A stretch of 64,000 nt of DNA. Origin: WRGT01 sp942493035 (GTDB taxonomy: Bacteria > Spirochaetota > UBA4802 > UBA5550). The stretch spans positions 2,852,001 to 2,916,000 of the forward strand of contig OW818666.1 of assembly GCA_942493035.1 (NCBI GenBank), in the 5' to 3' direction. This document shows positions 8,492 to 18,103 of the stretch, piece after piece (within the stretch, counting starts at the first letter, position 1; the number at the start of each line of letters is the position of its first letter). A program made the position numbers and the translations under genes. The notes beneath the pieces are model-generated. The model saw only the letters and a program-made list of their open reading frames with translations. It was not told where the DNA came from and made no database searches.

Positions 8492-11400
8492 ATGGTGGTT
8501 TCACTGATGATTTCAGAAAATGATAAAGTCCTTAATGTAAGTAACGAAGTGTGTATGAAAAAACACACTGAGAGCGAAATGAGAAAATTATCAAGCGCGG
8601 TTGAACAGGCTGCTGATATAATATTTATAACTGATACAGAAGGAAATATTGAATATGTAAATCCTGCATTCGAGCGCATCACCGGATACTCCAGAGAAGA
8701 AGCAATCGGAAAAAAACCGAGCATCATGAAATCCGGCGGAATGAGCGGTGATTATTACAAAAAAGTCTGGGGCACCATACTTTCCGGAAATCCGATTCAC
8801 GCGGAAGTGAGAAACCGCAGAAAAAACGGTTCAATATTCTATTATAATCAGACAATCACACCCCTTAAGAATGAAGATGGCATTGTAACACATTTTATCT
8901 CTACGGGAAACGACATCACCGACAGAAGAATTGCCGAAGATGCACTCAGGGAGAGCGAGGAGAGATATAACCTCGCGATAGCAGGTATCAACGCAGGGAT
9001 TTGGGACTGGATCGATATCACTGAAGAGAGAGAATGGTGGTCTCCCCGCTTTTACGAAATGCTGGGATATAAAAATGGTGAGATTGAATCATCTCTCAAA
9101 ACATTTTCTGAACTCCTCCACCCTGATGACCGGGAAAGAACCTACAAACTTGTCAACAATCACTTCAATGACAATATCCCCTTTAATATTGAATACAGAT
9201 TAAAAACAAAATCCGGTGAATATAAATGGTTTCATGGTAATGGATTGGTCAAGAGAGATAAAGACGGAAAACCTCTCCGTATGGTCGGTTCAATTACTGA
9301 TATCGATGACAAGAAAAAAGCTGAAGAGCTCCTCAAAGAGAGCGAACTGAGATTCAGAGCTATATTCGATCAGACATTTCAGCTTATAGGCCTTCTCAAG
9401 CCTGATGGAACCTTAATTGAAACAAATAGAACTGCCCTTGATTTTGGAGGATTCAACGCAGATGATGTTCGGGGAAAAAAATTCTGGGATACCCCATGGT
9501 GGTCCCTGTCAGAAGATTCAGCTGCCAATCTTAAAAACGCGGTTGAACTTGCAGCCTCCGGAAAATTTGTCCGGTATGAAACCGAAATTGTTAGCGGTGA
9601 CGGGAGAGTCATCATTATCGATTTTTCAATCAAGCCGATAAGGGATGAGAATGGAGAGATAGTTCTGCTGATTCCAGAAGGACGGGATGTAACCGAAAAA
9701 CGAAGCATAGAGGACGCTTTAAGAATCAGCGAAGAGCAGATGAGACTTTTCATAAAACATACACCGGCTGCGGTTGCCATGTTCGACAATGAAGTTAAGT
9801 ATCTTGCTGCCAGTTCCAGATGGTACCACGACTATAACATTGAGGGTAAAGAGATCATCGGTAAAAGCCATTATGAAATATTTCCAGAAATTGACAATAT
9901 GGCCGAATGGAAAGAGATACATCGCCGCTGTCTCAACGGAGAGAGTATAACTAATGAAAAAGATATTTTCCCCAGGTTCGATGGACGGATTGACTGGATA
10001 AGATGGGATATTCATCCATGGATGACAAATGACGGGAGAGTGGGCGGTATAATTATGTTCACCGAAGTCATTACTGAACGGATAGAAAATGAATTACGGA
10101 TTAACAGAGAACGCGAAAAGGCACAACGCTACCTCGACATAGCCGGAAATATATTTGTAGTAATAAATAAAGATCAGAAAGTTGAAATGATTAATCAGAA
10201 GGGCTGCGAGATAACAGGCTATTCAGAAGAGGATATTGCCGGTAGAAACTGGTTTGACCTTGTACTCCCTGAAGATAGAAGAGAGAGAGTTAAAACCGTT
10301 TTCAACAACCTCATGCATGATGACATTGAGATGAACAAGTACCATGAAGATGTCATTCTATCGAAGGGAGGGGAATTGCGGACGATAGCATGGAATAATA
10401 CCATCATCCGTGATGAAAACGGTGAGATTACATCAACTTTAAGTTCCGGTATAGATATTACTGAAAAGAAACTGGCTGAAGAGAGACTTCTCAAACTTAA
10501 CGAAGAACTGGAAGAACGCGTAAATATCCGTACCCTTGAACTGCGCGATGCTCTGGATGCACTCAGTCAAAATGAACAGAGGGCAATGCTTCTCAAAGAA
10601 GTTGCATCAGCTGCAAACGCGGCATCAACTGTTGACGAGGCTTTTCAGATATCACTGGAAAAAATATGCAAATACACAGGATGGCCCGTTGGACATGTAT
10701 ATATTGTTTCAGAAAAAAAAGGCCGGCTTTTTTCATCCGCAATATGGCATATGGCTGATCCTGAAAAATTCTCAGTGATCAAAAAAATTACAGATATTTC
10801 AGATTTTGAGCCGGGCATAGGACTCCCCGGAAGAATTTATATTTCTAAAAAACCGGAATTGATTGAAGACATCTATAAAGATGAAAACTTTATACGAACC
10901 AGGATGGGAGTTGATCCCGGTGTCAGTAAAGCATTCGGTTTTCCGGTTATTGTGAACGAAAATGTTGAGGCAGTTCTGGAATTTTTTACAGACAGTATTG
11001 ATGAATTCGACAACGATCTTCTTGTTATTCTTAATCAGATAGGAACACAACTGGGATATGTTATTGAAAGAAAGCGTGTTGAAATCGCCCTAAGAAAAAG
11101 CGAAACAAAATTCAGAACAATATTCAATGAGAACATACATTTTCTGCTCGGATTTGTCAGCACAGACGGCATACTTCTCGATGTGAACAATGCCGCACTT
11201 AAATTTGCCGGAGTCTCAGCTGAAGACGTAATCAACAGGCCATTCTGGGAAGGGCCGTGGTGGAATGACTCACCGATTGACAGAGCACGTCTCAGGACCG
11301 GAATAAAAACCGCTTCGGAAGGAAAATCATTTTCATTTGAAGCAACTCATGTTGACAACAAAGGTGAGCTTCATTATATAGATTTTTCTCTGACACCTGT

Positions 11401-14104
11401 AAAAAATGAAACAGGAGAAGTTGAATACCTGATCCCCTCAGGTTTTGATATTACCGAGCGAAAAAAAGTACTCAAAGAACGCGAACTTCTCATCGCCGAG
11501 ATGGGTAAACGGGTTAAAGAGCTTAACTGTCTCTATAGAATATCTGATTCAATTCAGAGAAACCAGAATATAGATGATGTTTTTGATTACGCCGTAAACA
11601 TTCTCCCGCTTAGCTGGCAGTATCCTGGTGAGACGGCTGTAAAAATTCAATATGGTGAAAAAGAATACTTTTCAGATTTTTTTCAGCCATCTCAATGGCG
11701 ATTGGCAAGTAGTATAATGGTTGATGGTGATGACGTCGGTCTGGTAGAGGTTTTTTATGCAACTGAAAAACCTTCAGAAGATGAAGGGCCTTTCCTTCTC
11801 GAAGAGCGTAACCTTATAGACGGAATATCTCATCTTTTCAGTCTAATGATTAAAAGAAAGGTAATACAGGACGACCTGAATCAGGCTAAAATTCAGGCTG
11901 AATCCGCCAATACTGCAAAAAGCGCATTCCTCGCCAACATGAGCCATGAGATCAGAACACCGATGAATGCAATAATGGGGATGAACTATCTGCTCAAAAA
12001 AACAGATCTTAATACCAGACAGAAAGACTATGTTTATAAGATCGATATGTCATCTCAGATTCTTCTGGGAATAATTAATGACATTCTTGATCTGTCAAAA
12101 ATCGAAGCTGGAAAAATTGAACTGGAACATACCACTTTCAGTCTCAATGACATTATCGTAAATCTTTCAAATATGATCGGATTCAAAGCTCAGGAGAAGG
12201 GACTCGAACTGATAATATCGATTGATGACACCATTCCGGTGGAATTCAAAGGCGACCCTCTGCGCCTGGGACAGATACTGCTTAATCTCGCCAATAACGC
12301 GGTAAAATTTACTGAAGAGGGAGAGATTGTCATCGAAGCAGTGACAGAGCGGATTATTGAAGACAGAGCTATTATCCGTTTTTCCATAACCGATACCGGT
12401 ATAGGACTACATGAAAACGAGACTGATAAACTTTTCCACCCCTTCATCCAGGCAGATACATCAACTACAAGAAAATACGGAGGGACAGGGCTTGGTCTGG
12501 CTATCTGCAAACGTCTAGTTGAGTTAATGAATGGAACCATCGGAATTAAAAGTGAGTACGGAAAAGGGAGCACATTCTACTTCACAGTTGAACTTGAAAT
12601 TTCAATACTGAAACGGGAGAGAAATATTTTCGATCAGAATTTCAGTAATAAACGGGTTCTTGTTGCAGACGACAACAGAACATCATGCAGGGTTCTGTCA
12701 TCATATCTGGAAAAATTATCTTTTAGAACTACTTCCGTATACAGCGGAGAAGAGGTGCTTAACGAAATCGAAAGAGTCAGACTCGAAAATGAAGAACCCT
12801 ACACTTTCATTTTTCTTGACTGGGAAATGCCAGGTATAAACGGTATTGAAACTGCGAAAAGAATTATCGAATCAGTCAGCAAGGATATTCTGCCCCGTAT
12901 AATTATGGTAACCGGTTATGAGCAGGAGGAGATATACCTCATGGCTAATGATCTTGGTCTTGACGGATTCATTGTCAAGCCGGTAACATCATCAACATTA
13001 CTTGATGTAATAACTGATACATTATCCAGTCACACCACTAACAATGATACTGTAAAAAGAACTGAAGCATCGTCTTTTGAAATTTCTCATTTACGTGGAA
13101 CATCAATACTTGTAGTTGAAGATAACGGGATAAACAGAGAAGTGGCGCGGGAGATTCTTGAGAATGAAGGATTTCTTGTAGATACAGCATCAAATGGACT
13201 TGAAGCATACAACATACTAAAAGACGGCGGATCGCAAAAATACAACCTTGTACTAATGGACCTTCAGATGCCGGTAATGGGTGGATTCGAATCAGCCATG
13301 CTTATAAGGGAGAGTATAAGTTCATCAGAGCTGCCGATAATTGCCATGACTGCAGATGTCGCGTCCGATATAAAAGAAAAAGTAGAAAATCACAAGATGG
13401 ATGGTTATATAAGCAAGCCGATCAATACTGTAGAACTGTTCAGAAGTCTTCTTAAGTTTATTAAACCGGTAAAACCGGATAAAAATATTTCTGTTAAACC
13501 TCAACTCATTGAAAAAATTCCGCTGATAAGAGGCCTGGACACGGTGAGGGGTCTCAGTATTCTTGGAGGTAACATCAAGCTATACCTGAGACTGATTTTA
13601 AATTTTGCCGAGTCATATCGTCATGGAGATCAGGATCTGAAAAAAATTTTTAAAGATGGTGACATGACCGGCGTAAAAGAATTTCTCCATACGTTAAAAG
13701 GTGTATCGGGCAATCTCGGATTTATTGATGTTTCACTGATGTCTGACCGGATCATTAACCACCTGAACCATGGTGAAGAAGATAAAACCACGGCATTGAT
13801 AGAAGAAATTTCAGTCAGCCTCAAAAATTCTATTGAAGATATACTCAGTTCACCCGCTCTTATCAGCATTAATACTTCAGAAATAAAATTGACACCGGAA
13901 AACCTGATTCTAAGTCTTGAAAAATTAAAGTCTTTGCTTGATACGGATCATGGTGAAGCTCTTTATCTTATTGAAGCAATGCTTGATTCTTTCACCGATT
14001 CTGATTATATTAATGATCTGAAGAAAATATCCGCATTGCTGAATATTTTTGATATTGACCGCGCCGCTGAGTTGATAAACAGAATAATCAGAAAGATCGA
14101 ATAA
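8492..14104 (+). CDS. Hybrid sensor histidine kinase with six PAS, two GAF-like, two receiver and one HPt domain
   Basis: A giant (1870-residue) multi-sensor phosphorelay kinase without obvious membrane helices. PAS modules lie near 30-150, 154-275, 283-405, 411-530, 545-660 and 868-990, with GAF-like regions near 705-868 and 1000-1130. HisKA has MSHEIRTPMNA (phospho-His H1152). The ATPase domain has NAVKF, DTGIGL and GGTGLGLAI. Receiver Asps are D1443 and D1590, and the C-terminal HPt His is H1733 in FLHTLKG. All steps of an intramolecular His-Asp-His relay are therefore intact. The start is uncertain, since ATGs at 8492, 8507 and 8555 all have weak ribosome sites. The HD-GYP regulator 10 nt downstream is the likely output. 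Confidence 0.95.
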   Translation: MVVSLMISENDKVLNVSNEVCMKKHTESEMRKLSSAVEQAADIIFITDTEGNIEYVNPAFERITGYSREEAIGKKPSIMKSGGMSGDYYKKVWGTILSGNPIHAEVRNRRKNGSIFYYNQTITPLKNEDGIVTHFISTGNDITDRRIAEDALRESEERYNLAIAGINAGIWDWIDITEEREWWSPRFYEMLGYKNGEIESSLKTFSELLHPDDRERTYKLVNNHFNDNIPFNIEYRLKTKSGEYKWFHGNGLVKRDKDGKPLRMVGSITDIDDKKKAEELLKESELRFRAIFDQTFQLIGLLKPDGTLIETNRTALDFGGFNADDVRGKKFWDTPWWSLSEDSAANLKNAVELAASGKFVRYETEIVSGDGRVIIIDFSIKPIRDENGEIVLLIPEGRDVTEKRSIEDALRISEEQMRLFIKHTPAAVAMFDNEVKYLAASSRWYHDYNIEGKEIIGKSHYEIFPEIDNMAEWKEIHRRCLNGESITNEKDIFPRFDGRIDWIRWDIHPWMTNDGRVGGIIMFTEVITERIENELRINREREKAQRYLDIAGNIFVVINKDQKVEMINQKGCEITGYSEEDIAGRNWFDLVLPEDRRERVKTVFNNLMHDDIEMNKYHEDVILSKGGELRTIAWNNTIIRDENGEITSTLSSGIDITEKKLAEERLLKLNEELEERVNIRTLELRDALDALSQNEQRAMLLKEVASAANAASTVDEAFQISLEKICKYTGWPVGHVYIVSEKKGRLFSSAIWHMADPEKFSVIKKITDISDFEPGIGLPGRIYISKKPELIEDIYKDENFIRTRMGVDPGVSKAFGFPVIVNENVEAVLEFFTDSIDEFDNDLLVILNQIGTQLGYVIERKRVEIALRKSETKFRTIFNENIHFLLGFVSTDGILLDVNNAALKFAGVSAEDVINRPFWEGPWWNDSPIDRARLRTGIKTASEGKSFSFEATHVDNKGELHYIDFSLTPVKNETGEVEYLIPSGFDITERKKVLKERELLIAEMGKRVKELNCLYRISDSIQRNQNIDDVFDYAVNILPLSWQYPGETAVKIQYGEKEYFSDFFQPSQWRLASSIMVDGDDVGLVEVFYATEKPSEDEGPFLLEERNLIDGISHLFSLMIKRKVIQDDLNQAKIQAESANTAKSAFLANMSHEIRTPMNAIMGMNYLLKKTDLNTRQKDYVYKIDMSSQILLGIINDILDLSKIEAGKIELEHTTFSLNDIIVNLSNMIGFKAQEKGLELIISIDDTIPVEFKGDPLRLGQILLNLANNAVKFTEEGEIVIEAVTERIIEDRAIIRFSITDTGIGLHENETDKLFHPFIQADTSTTRKYGGTGLGLAICKRLVELMNGTIGIKSEYGKGSTFYFTVELEISILKRERNIFDQNFSNKRVLVADDNRTSCRVLSSYLEKLSFRTTSVYSGEEVLNEIERVRLENEEPYTFIFLDWEMPGINGIETAKRIIESVSKDILPRIIMVTGYEQEEIYLMANDLGLDGFIVKPVTSSTLLDVITDTLSSHTTNNDTVKRTEASSFEISHLRGTSILVVEDNGINREVAREILENEGFLVDTASNGLEAYNILKDGGSQKYNLVLMDLQMPVMGGFESAMLIRESISSSELPIIAMTADVASDIKEKVENHKMDGYISKPINTVELFRSLLKFIKPVKPDKNISVKPQLIEKIPLIRGLDTVRGLSILGGNIKLYLRLILNFAESYRHGDQDLKKIFKDGDMTGVKEFLHTLKGVSGNLGFIDVSLMSDRIINHLNHGEEDKTTALIEEISVSLKNSIEDILSSPALISINTSEIKLTPENLILSLEKLKSLLDTDHGEALYLIEAMLDSFTDSDYINDLKKISALLNIFDIDRAAELINRIIRKIE

Positions 14105-14114
14105 GGGGGAACAC

Positions 14115-15137
14115 ATGCCTGAGAAGAAAAAAATTATGATTGTCGATGATGTTCCTGAGAACATACAGGTTTTAATTGAATCCCTTAAAGATGAATACTC
14201 GATAATTGCCGCAACAAACGGAGAGAAAGCTCTAAAACTATCTATCATTGATCCTCTGCCCGAGATAATACTGCTCGATGTAATGATGCCAGGAATAGAT
14301 GGTTACGAGCTCTGCCGAAGACTTAAGGATAATAACATTACAGCGGATATACCCGTAATGTTTATTACAACTTTAAATGAAGACATGAATGAAGAACGCG
14401 GTCTTGATCTGGGAGCCGTTGACTATATAACAAAACCGATCAATCCATCCATCGTAAAAAAAAGAATAAAAAACCAGATTGAGCTTAAACAGCACAGAGA
14501 CCATCTTGAACTCCTGGTAAAAAAAAGAACTGCAGAGATTGATGAAACCCGTCTTGATATAATCAGAATACTGGGCCGTGCTGCTGAATACAAAGACAAT
14601 GAAACCGGTATTCATATAATCAGAATGAGCAGATACTGCGAAAAAATTGCACTCGCATGCGGTCTTGATAATAAAGATGCGGAACTGCTGCTAAACGCTT
14701 CACCAATGCACGACGTGGGTAAGATAGGCATACCTGATGTCATTCTCCAGAAACCGGGAAGGCTGGATGAAAAAGAGAGAGAGGTCATGAACAGCCATGC
14801 GTACATCGGATCTAAAATTATCGGCAGACATGATTCTCTAATACTAAGTACAGCTGCTGTTATAGCATATGAACATCATGAAAAATGGGATGGGACTGGA
14901 TACCCCCGCAGACTTAAAGGTGAAGAGATAAACATTTTCAGCAGGATTACAGCGATTGCCGATGTCTTTGACGCACTTACAAGCAAGCGCGTTTACAAAG
15001 AGATCTGGCCCGTCGAAGACGCAGTTAATCTTATTAAAAATGAAAGAGGAAAGCACTTCGATCCGGCAGTTGTAGACGCGTTCCTTTCTATCATGCCGGA
15101 AATACTAAAAATCCGCCAGGAACATCTGGATGAATAA
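14115..15137 (+). CDS. Response regulator with HD-GYP cyclic-di-GMP phosphodiesterase domain (RpfG type)
   Basis: A 340-residue protein with an N-terminal receiver (phospho-acceptor D55 in LLDVMMPG, Lys in ITKPINP) joined by a coiled coil to an HD-GYP domain. The HD pair is in HDVGKIGIPD, and HHEKWDGTGYP carries the GYP signature. HD-GYP proteins hydrolyse cyclic-di-GMP. The start has a strong AAGGGGGA site, and the 10-nt gap from the hybrid kinase shows co-transcription. Together they form a His-Asp relay that should lower cyclic-di-GMP on a cytoplasmic signal. It could act against the diguanylate cyclase at 30020. Confidence 0.95.
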   Translation: MPEKKKIMIVDDVPENIQVLIESLKDEYSIIAATNGEKALKLSIIDPLPEIILLDVMMPGIDGYELCRRLKDNNITADIPVMFITTLNEDMNEERGLDLGAVDYITKPINPSIVKKRIKNQIELKQHRDHLELLVKKRTAEIDETRLDIIRILGRAAEYKDNETGIHIIRMSRYCEKIALACGLDNKDAELLLNASPMHDVGKIGIPDVILQKPGRLDEKEREVMNSHAYIGSKIIGRHDSLILSTAAVIAYEHHEKWDGTGYPRRLKGEEINIFSRITAIADVFDALTSKRVYKEIWPVEDAVNLIKNERGKHFDPAVVDAFLSIMPEILKIRQEHLDE

Positions 15138-15273
15138 TTAAAAAGACTTCCCGGCGTTTCTTTACTCCAGACTTATAATCAAATAATATACATTATACTA
15201 CGCTGTCTTAGTTGACAATTTTTTTCAGTTCTGAGGAAATAATCAGAATAAAAATTTAGAACCGGAAACATTA

Positions 15274-16704
15274 ATGAATACACAAAAAGATATACATTCA
15301 CCCCGTAATCCCTGGATAATTTTCTCGGTTGTAGCAATGGGTACATTTATGGGAACACTCGATGCAAGTATAGTAAACGTCGCATTACCGGTAATGACAA
15401 AGATTCTTGGAACTGAAATTCATGTTGCACAATGGATTGTTACTGCATACCTTTTAACAATTTCAAGCCTTCTCCCGATTTTCGGCCGTGCCGGCGACAT
15501 GTATGGTCAGAGAAGAGTTCTTACATCAGGAGTAGCTCTCTTTACATTAAGTTCTGCGGCATGCGGTTTATCGTCATCAATAGCAATGCTGATTGTATCC
15601 CGGATAGTTCAGGCCATCGGTGCATCGATGATGATGTCCAACGGACCGGCTATAATAGCTATGACATTCCCTGTTCAGGAAAGAGGGAGAGCACTTGGTG
15701 CCATCGGAACTGTTGTTGCCCTTGGCTCTGTTACAGGCCCCGCACTCGGAGGCTTACTTGTGGGGATCTTCGGCTGGCAGTCTATTTTTTTAATTAACAT
15801 CCCCATAGGTATTATCGCGTTCACCATGGGACGGATGCTCCTTCCAAAAGGTATCCATAAAGATGAAACATTTGATTTCACAGGATCTTTCCTCTTCGCG
15901 TTGTCCATAATCAGCATCCTGCTTGTGCTCAGCCATGGAGGGAAATGGGGCTGGCAGTCTATACAGGTATCTTCAGGAATTTCTATCAGTATAATTTCTC
16001 TTATACTTTTTATTACTGTAGAAAAAAAAGTAAAGCATCCCATGCTCGATCTCTCGATGTTCAGAAACCGCCCGTTTCTTGCCGGAAATCTATCCGGGCT
16101 CCTTTCATTTATAGCGATGTTCAGCAATGCAATTCTTCTGCCGTTTTTTCTTACAAATATAAAAGGATTAACACCATCACAGGTCGGTCTTATAATTACA
16201 CCGTTCCCGCTCGTTATGGGTATAACAGCACCGCTTAGCGGATATCTTTCCGAAAAGATTAGTCCGGTCTATCTGACAACGACGGGATTAAGTATCACTG
16301 CAGCAGGTCTTGCTGTAATGAGCTATATTACCGGAGATACTCCGGTTTTACATATTGCTCTGATTCAGGCTGTTATGGGACTTGGCAGCGGGCTGTTTCA
16401 GTCCCCGAACAACAATAGTGTTATCAGTTCTGTACCGCGTGAGAAGATGGGTATAGCCGGAGGGATAAATGCGCTGATGCGGAACTTCGGAATGGTTACA
16501 GGAACAGCAGCTGCAGTTTCAATATTTGAGAATAAAAGACTCGGTTTTCTTCAGAATATTTCAGATCCGGCTGCACATCAGATAACTGCTGCATTCCTTC
16601 ATGGATATCACACCGCTATTATGGCCGGTGCAGTTGTGGCAGCAATAGGCGCAGTTATTTCGATGAATAGAAAAAGTCATAGTGCAGTTCCCGGAAAAAA
16701 ATAA
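15274..16704 (+). CDS. MFS drug-efflux transporter, DHA2 (EmrB/QacA) family
   Basis: A 476-residue protein with about 14 hydrophobic helices, the number typical of the 14-TMS drug:H+ antiporter family. FMGTLDASIVNVALPVM in helix 1 carries the D-x-S/T motif of this family, and GRAGDMYGQRR is the cytoplasmic loop motif A. GPALGGLL matches motif C of exporters. It probably exports a toxic or signalling small molecule by proton antiport. There is no membrane-fusion partner gene (EmrA-like) alongside, so it may work alone at the inner membrane. The ribosome site is weak. Confidence 0.9.
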   Translation: MNTQKDIHSPRNPWIIFSVVAMGTFMGTLDASIVNVALPVMTKILGTEIHVAQWIVTAYLLTISSLLPIFGRAGDMYGQRRVLTSGVALFTLSSAACGLSSSIAMLIVSRIVQAIGASMMMSNGPAIIAMTFPVQERGRALGAIGTVVALGSVTGPALGGLLVGIFGWQSIFLINIPIGIIAFTMGRMLLPKGIHKDETFDFTGSFLFALSIISILLVLSHGGKWGWQSIQVSSGISISIISLILFITVEKKVKHPMLDLSMFRNRPFLAGNLSGLLSFIAMFSNAILLPFFLTNIKGLTPSQVGLIITPFPLVMGITAPLSGYLSEKISPVYLTTTGLSITAAGLAVMSYITGDTPVLHIALIQAVMGLGSGLFQSPNNNSVISSVPREKMGIAGGINALMRNFGMVTGTAAAVSIFENKRLGFLQNISDPAAHQITAAFLHGYHTAIMAGAVVAAIGAVISMNRKSHSAVPGKK

Positions 16705-16772
16705 ATTAATTACACAATTCTTTTGCTCAAGATTAGTACTGGAATATCCGATATTATAAATTGAGGGAATTT

Positions 16773-17255
16773 ATGATTTCAGCAGATAACCGGATAATAA
16801 GCAGACTATCGGGTAATCAGGTTCTTGTTTCCAAAAAGCAGAGTACCGATTCACCCGAATCAAACAAACAGAAAGCAATTGAACAGCTGAAAAGCCGCGA
16901 TAAAGAAGTACGTACTCACGAAGCTGCCCATAGTACAAATCCGGAACTGATAAAAATAGGATCTGCTCAGTTTGACTACACCATCGGTCCTGACGGCAAG
17001 GCTTACGCGACCGGCGGGAAAGTTACACTCTCTACCGGCAACTCAAGAACTCCCGAAGAAGCTCTATCAAAAGCTGAAGCTCTTAAAAAAGCATCAATGG
17101 CACCCGGTGAACCATCGTCACAGGATTTCCAGGCGCTTAACGCAGCTGTCGCAATGGAGTTTGAAGCGAAAAACCGGATCTACTCTGACAGAAAAAAAAT
17201 CGACAATGGAAGCCTCTCCCTCATGAAAGGAACAGGCCTCAATATTTACGCATAA
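16773..17255 (+). CDS. SprA-related family protein (putative metalloprotease-like)
   Basis: A 160-residue protein matching the SprA-related/catalase-adjacent family by VRTHEAAHS (an HExxH motif), DYTIGPDGKAYATGGKV and the Ala-rich AMEFEAKNRIYS tail. HExxH would bind zinc in a peptidase, but no activity is established for these small proteins as far as I know. GAGGGAA precedes the ATG at 16773, which is preferred to the TTG at 16761. The 32-nt gap to the next gene suggests a two-gene operon. Confidence 0.75.
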   Translation: MISADNRIISRLSGNQVLVSKKQSTDSPESNKQKAIEQLKSRDKEVRTHEAAHSTNPELIKIGSAQFDYTIGPDGKAYATGGKVTLSTGNSRTPEEALSKAEALKKASMAPGEPSSQDFQALNAAVAMEFEAKNRIYSDRKKIDNGSLSLMKGTGLNIYA

Positions 17256-17287
17256 CAGAAATAATTAATTCAATTAAAGGAAACAAT

Positions 17288-17932
17288 ATGAAAGCAGTAA
17301 TAGCCGGAGCAACAGGACTAACAGGGAGCACATTAGCTTTAGAACTTCTGGCAAGAGATGAATTCAGCGAAGTCACATGCCTTGTACGAAACTTTCCCGA
17401 TGAAATACAAATAGGACTGACATACCTGCAGACAGATTTTGACATGATACATTATAAAAAATTCGATGCCGATACCGCATTCACATGTCTCGGAACAACT
17501 ATAAAGAATGCCGGTTCACGGGAGAATTTCTACAGAGTAGATTATCATTATAATCTGATGTTTGCCGAAGCATGTAAAGAGCAGGGTGTGGAGAGATTTG
17601 TACTTTTATCTGCACTCGGTGCCAACAGCAGATCATCGGTATTCTACAACAGAGTAAAAGGGGAACTTGAAGAAGCGATTATAAATCTCAACTTTAAAAG
17701 CCTTACTATAGTAAGACCGTCACTCCTTGAAGGACCGAGAATAGAATCAAGACCGGGTGAAGAAGCAGCAAGAAAAGTAATGAGCATCATCAATCCGCTG
17801 CTGATCTGCGGATTAAAAAAATACCGTTCCGTTGATGTAGATAAAATCGCAACAGCAATGGCTGAAGCAGCAATACTGAATCATCCTGGAGTACGATATA
17901 TTGAGAACGAGGAGATATTGAGTTACTATTAA
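17288..17932 (+). CDS. NAD(P)-binding Rossmann protein, TIP30/HTATIP2-like
   Basis: A 214-residue atypical SDR. It begins MKAVIAGATGLTGS, a GxxGxxG dinucleotide-binding loop, and carries FTCLGTTIKNAGS, VDYHYN, FVLLSALGAN, YNRVKGELE and IVRPSLLEGPR. These are the marks of TIP30-like proteins, which keep the Tyr-x-x-x-Lys pair (YNRVK). The bacterial members are usually annotated as oxidoreductases or nucleoside-diphosphate-sugar epimerase-like, without a proven substrate. AAAGGAAACAAT precedes the ATG. It ends just before a large inverted repeat and faces leuA. Confidence 0.8.
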   Translation: MKAVIAGATGLTGSTLALELLARDEFSEVTCLVRNFPDEIQIGLTYLQTDFDMIHYKKFDADTAFTCLGTTIKNAGSRENFYRVDYHYNLMFAEACKEQGVERFVLLSALGANSRSSVFYNRVKGELEEAIINLNFKSLTIVRPSLLEGPRIESRPGEEAARKVMSIINPLLICGLKKYRSVDVDKIATAMAEAAILNHPGVRYIENEEILSYY

Positions 17933-17962
17933 AATCATACTTTAACCATTCCCACACTTAAC

Positions 17963-18060
17963 GGCCCCCGCACCCCCAGAGGGGGCAAAGCAGAATAATT
18001 ACATTTTAACATTTTATCAGATAAAAAACATCCTTGCCCCCTCCGGGGGTGCGGGGGCTT
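17963..18060. repeat. Long G+C-rich inverted repeat between convergent genes
   Basis: Left arm 17964-17988 (GCCCCCGCACCCCCAGAGGG and on) pairs with right arm 18034-18058 with one internal mismatch across about 25 bp. The arms are separated by 45 AT-rich bases, and each arm can also fold on itself (CCCCC/GGGGG). It sits between the convergent TIP30-like gene and leuA. Similar units occur at 58960. Confidence 0.8.
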
Positions 18061-18103
18061 TAAGCGCTGATTTCTCAAGGGGTTAAAAGCGACTCGAAAA
18101 TAC

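Noticed and set aside
17945..18062. The C/G-rich inverted repeat considered as a CRISPR or tRNA-like structure
   Set aside because: Only two arms, inverted rather than direct, and no cloverleaf or CCA. No CRISPR array, tRNA or rRNA is visible anywhere in the window.
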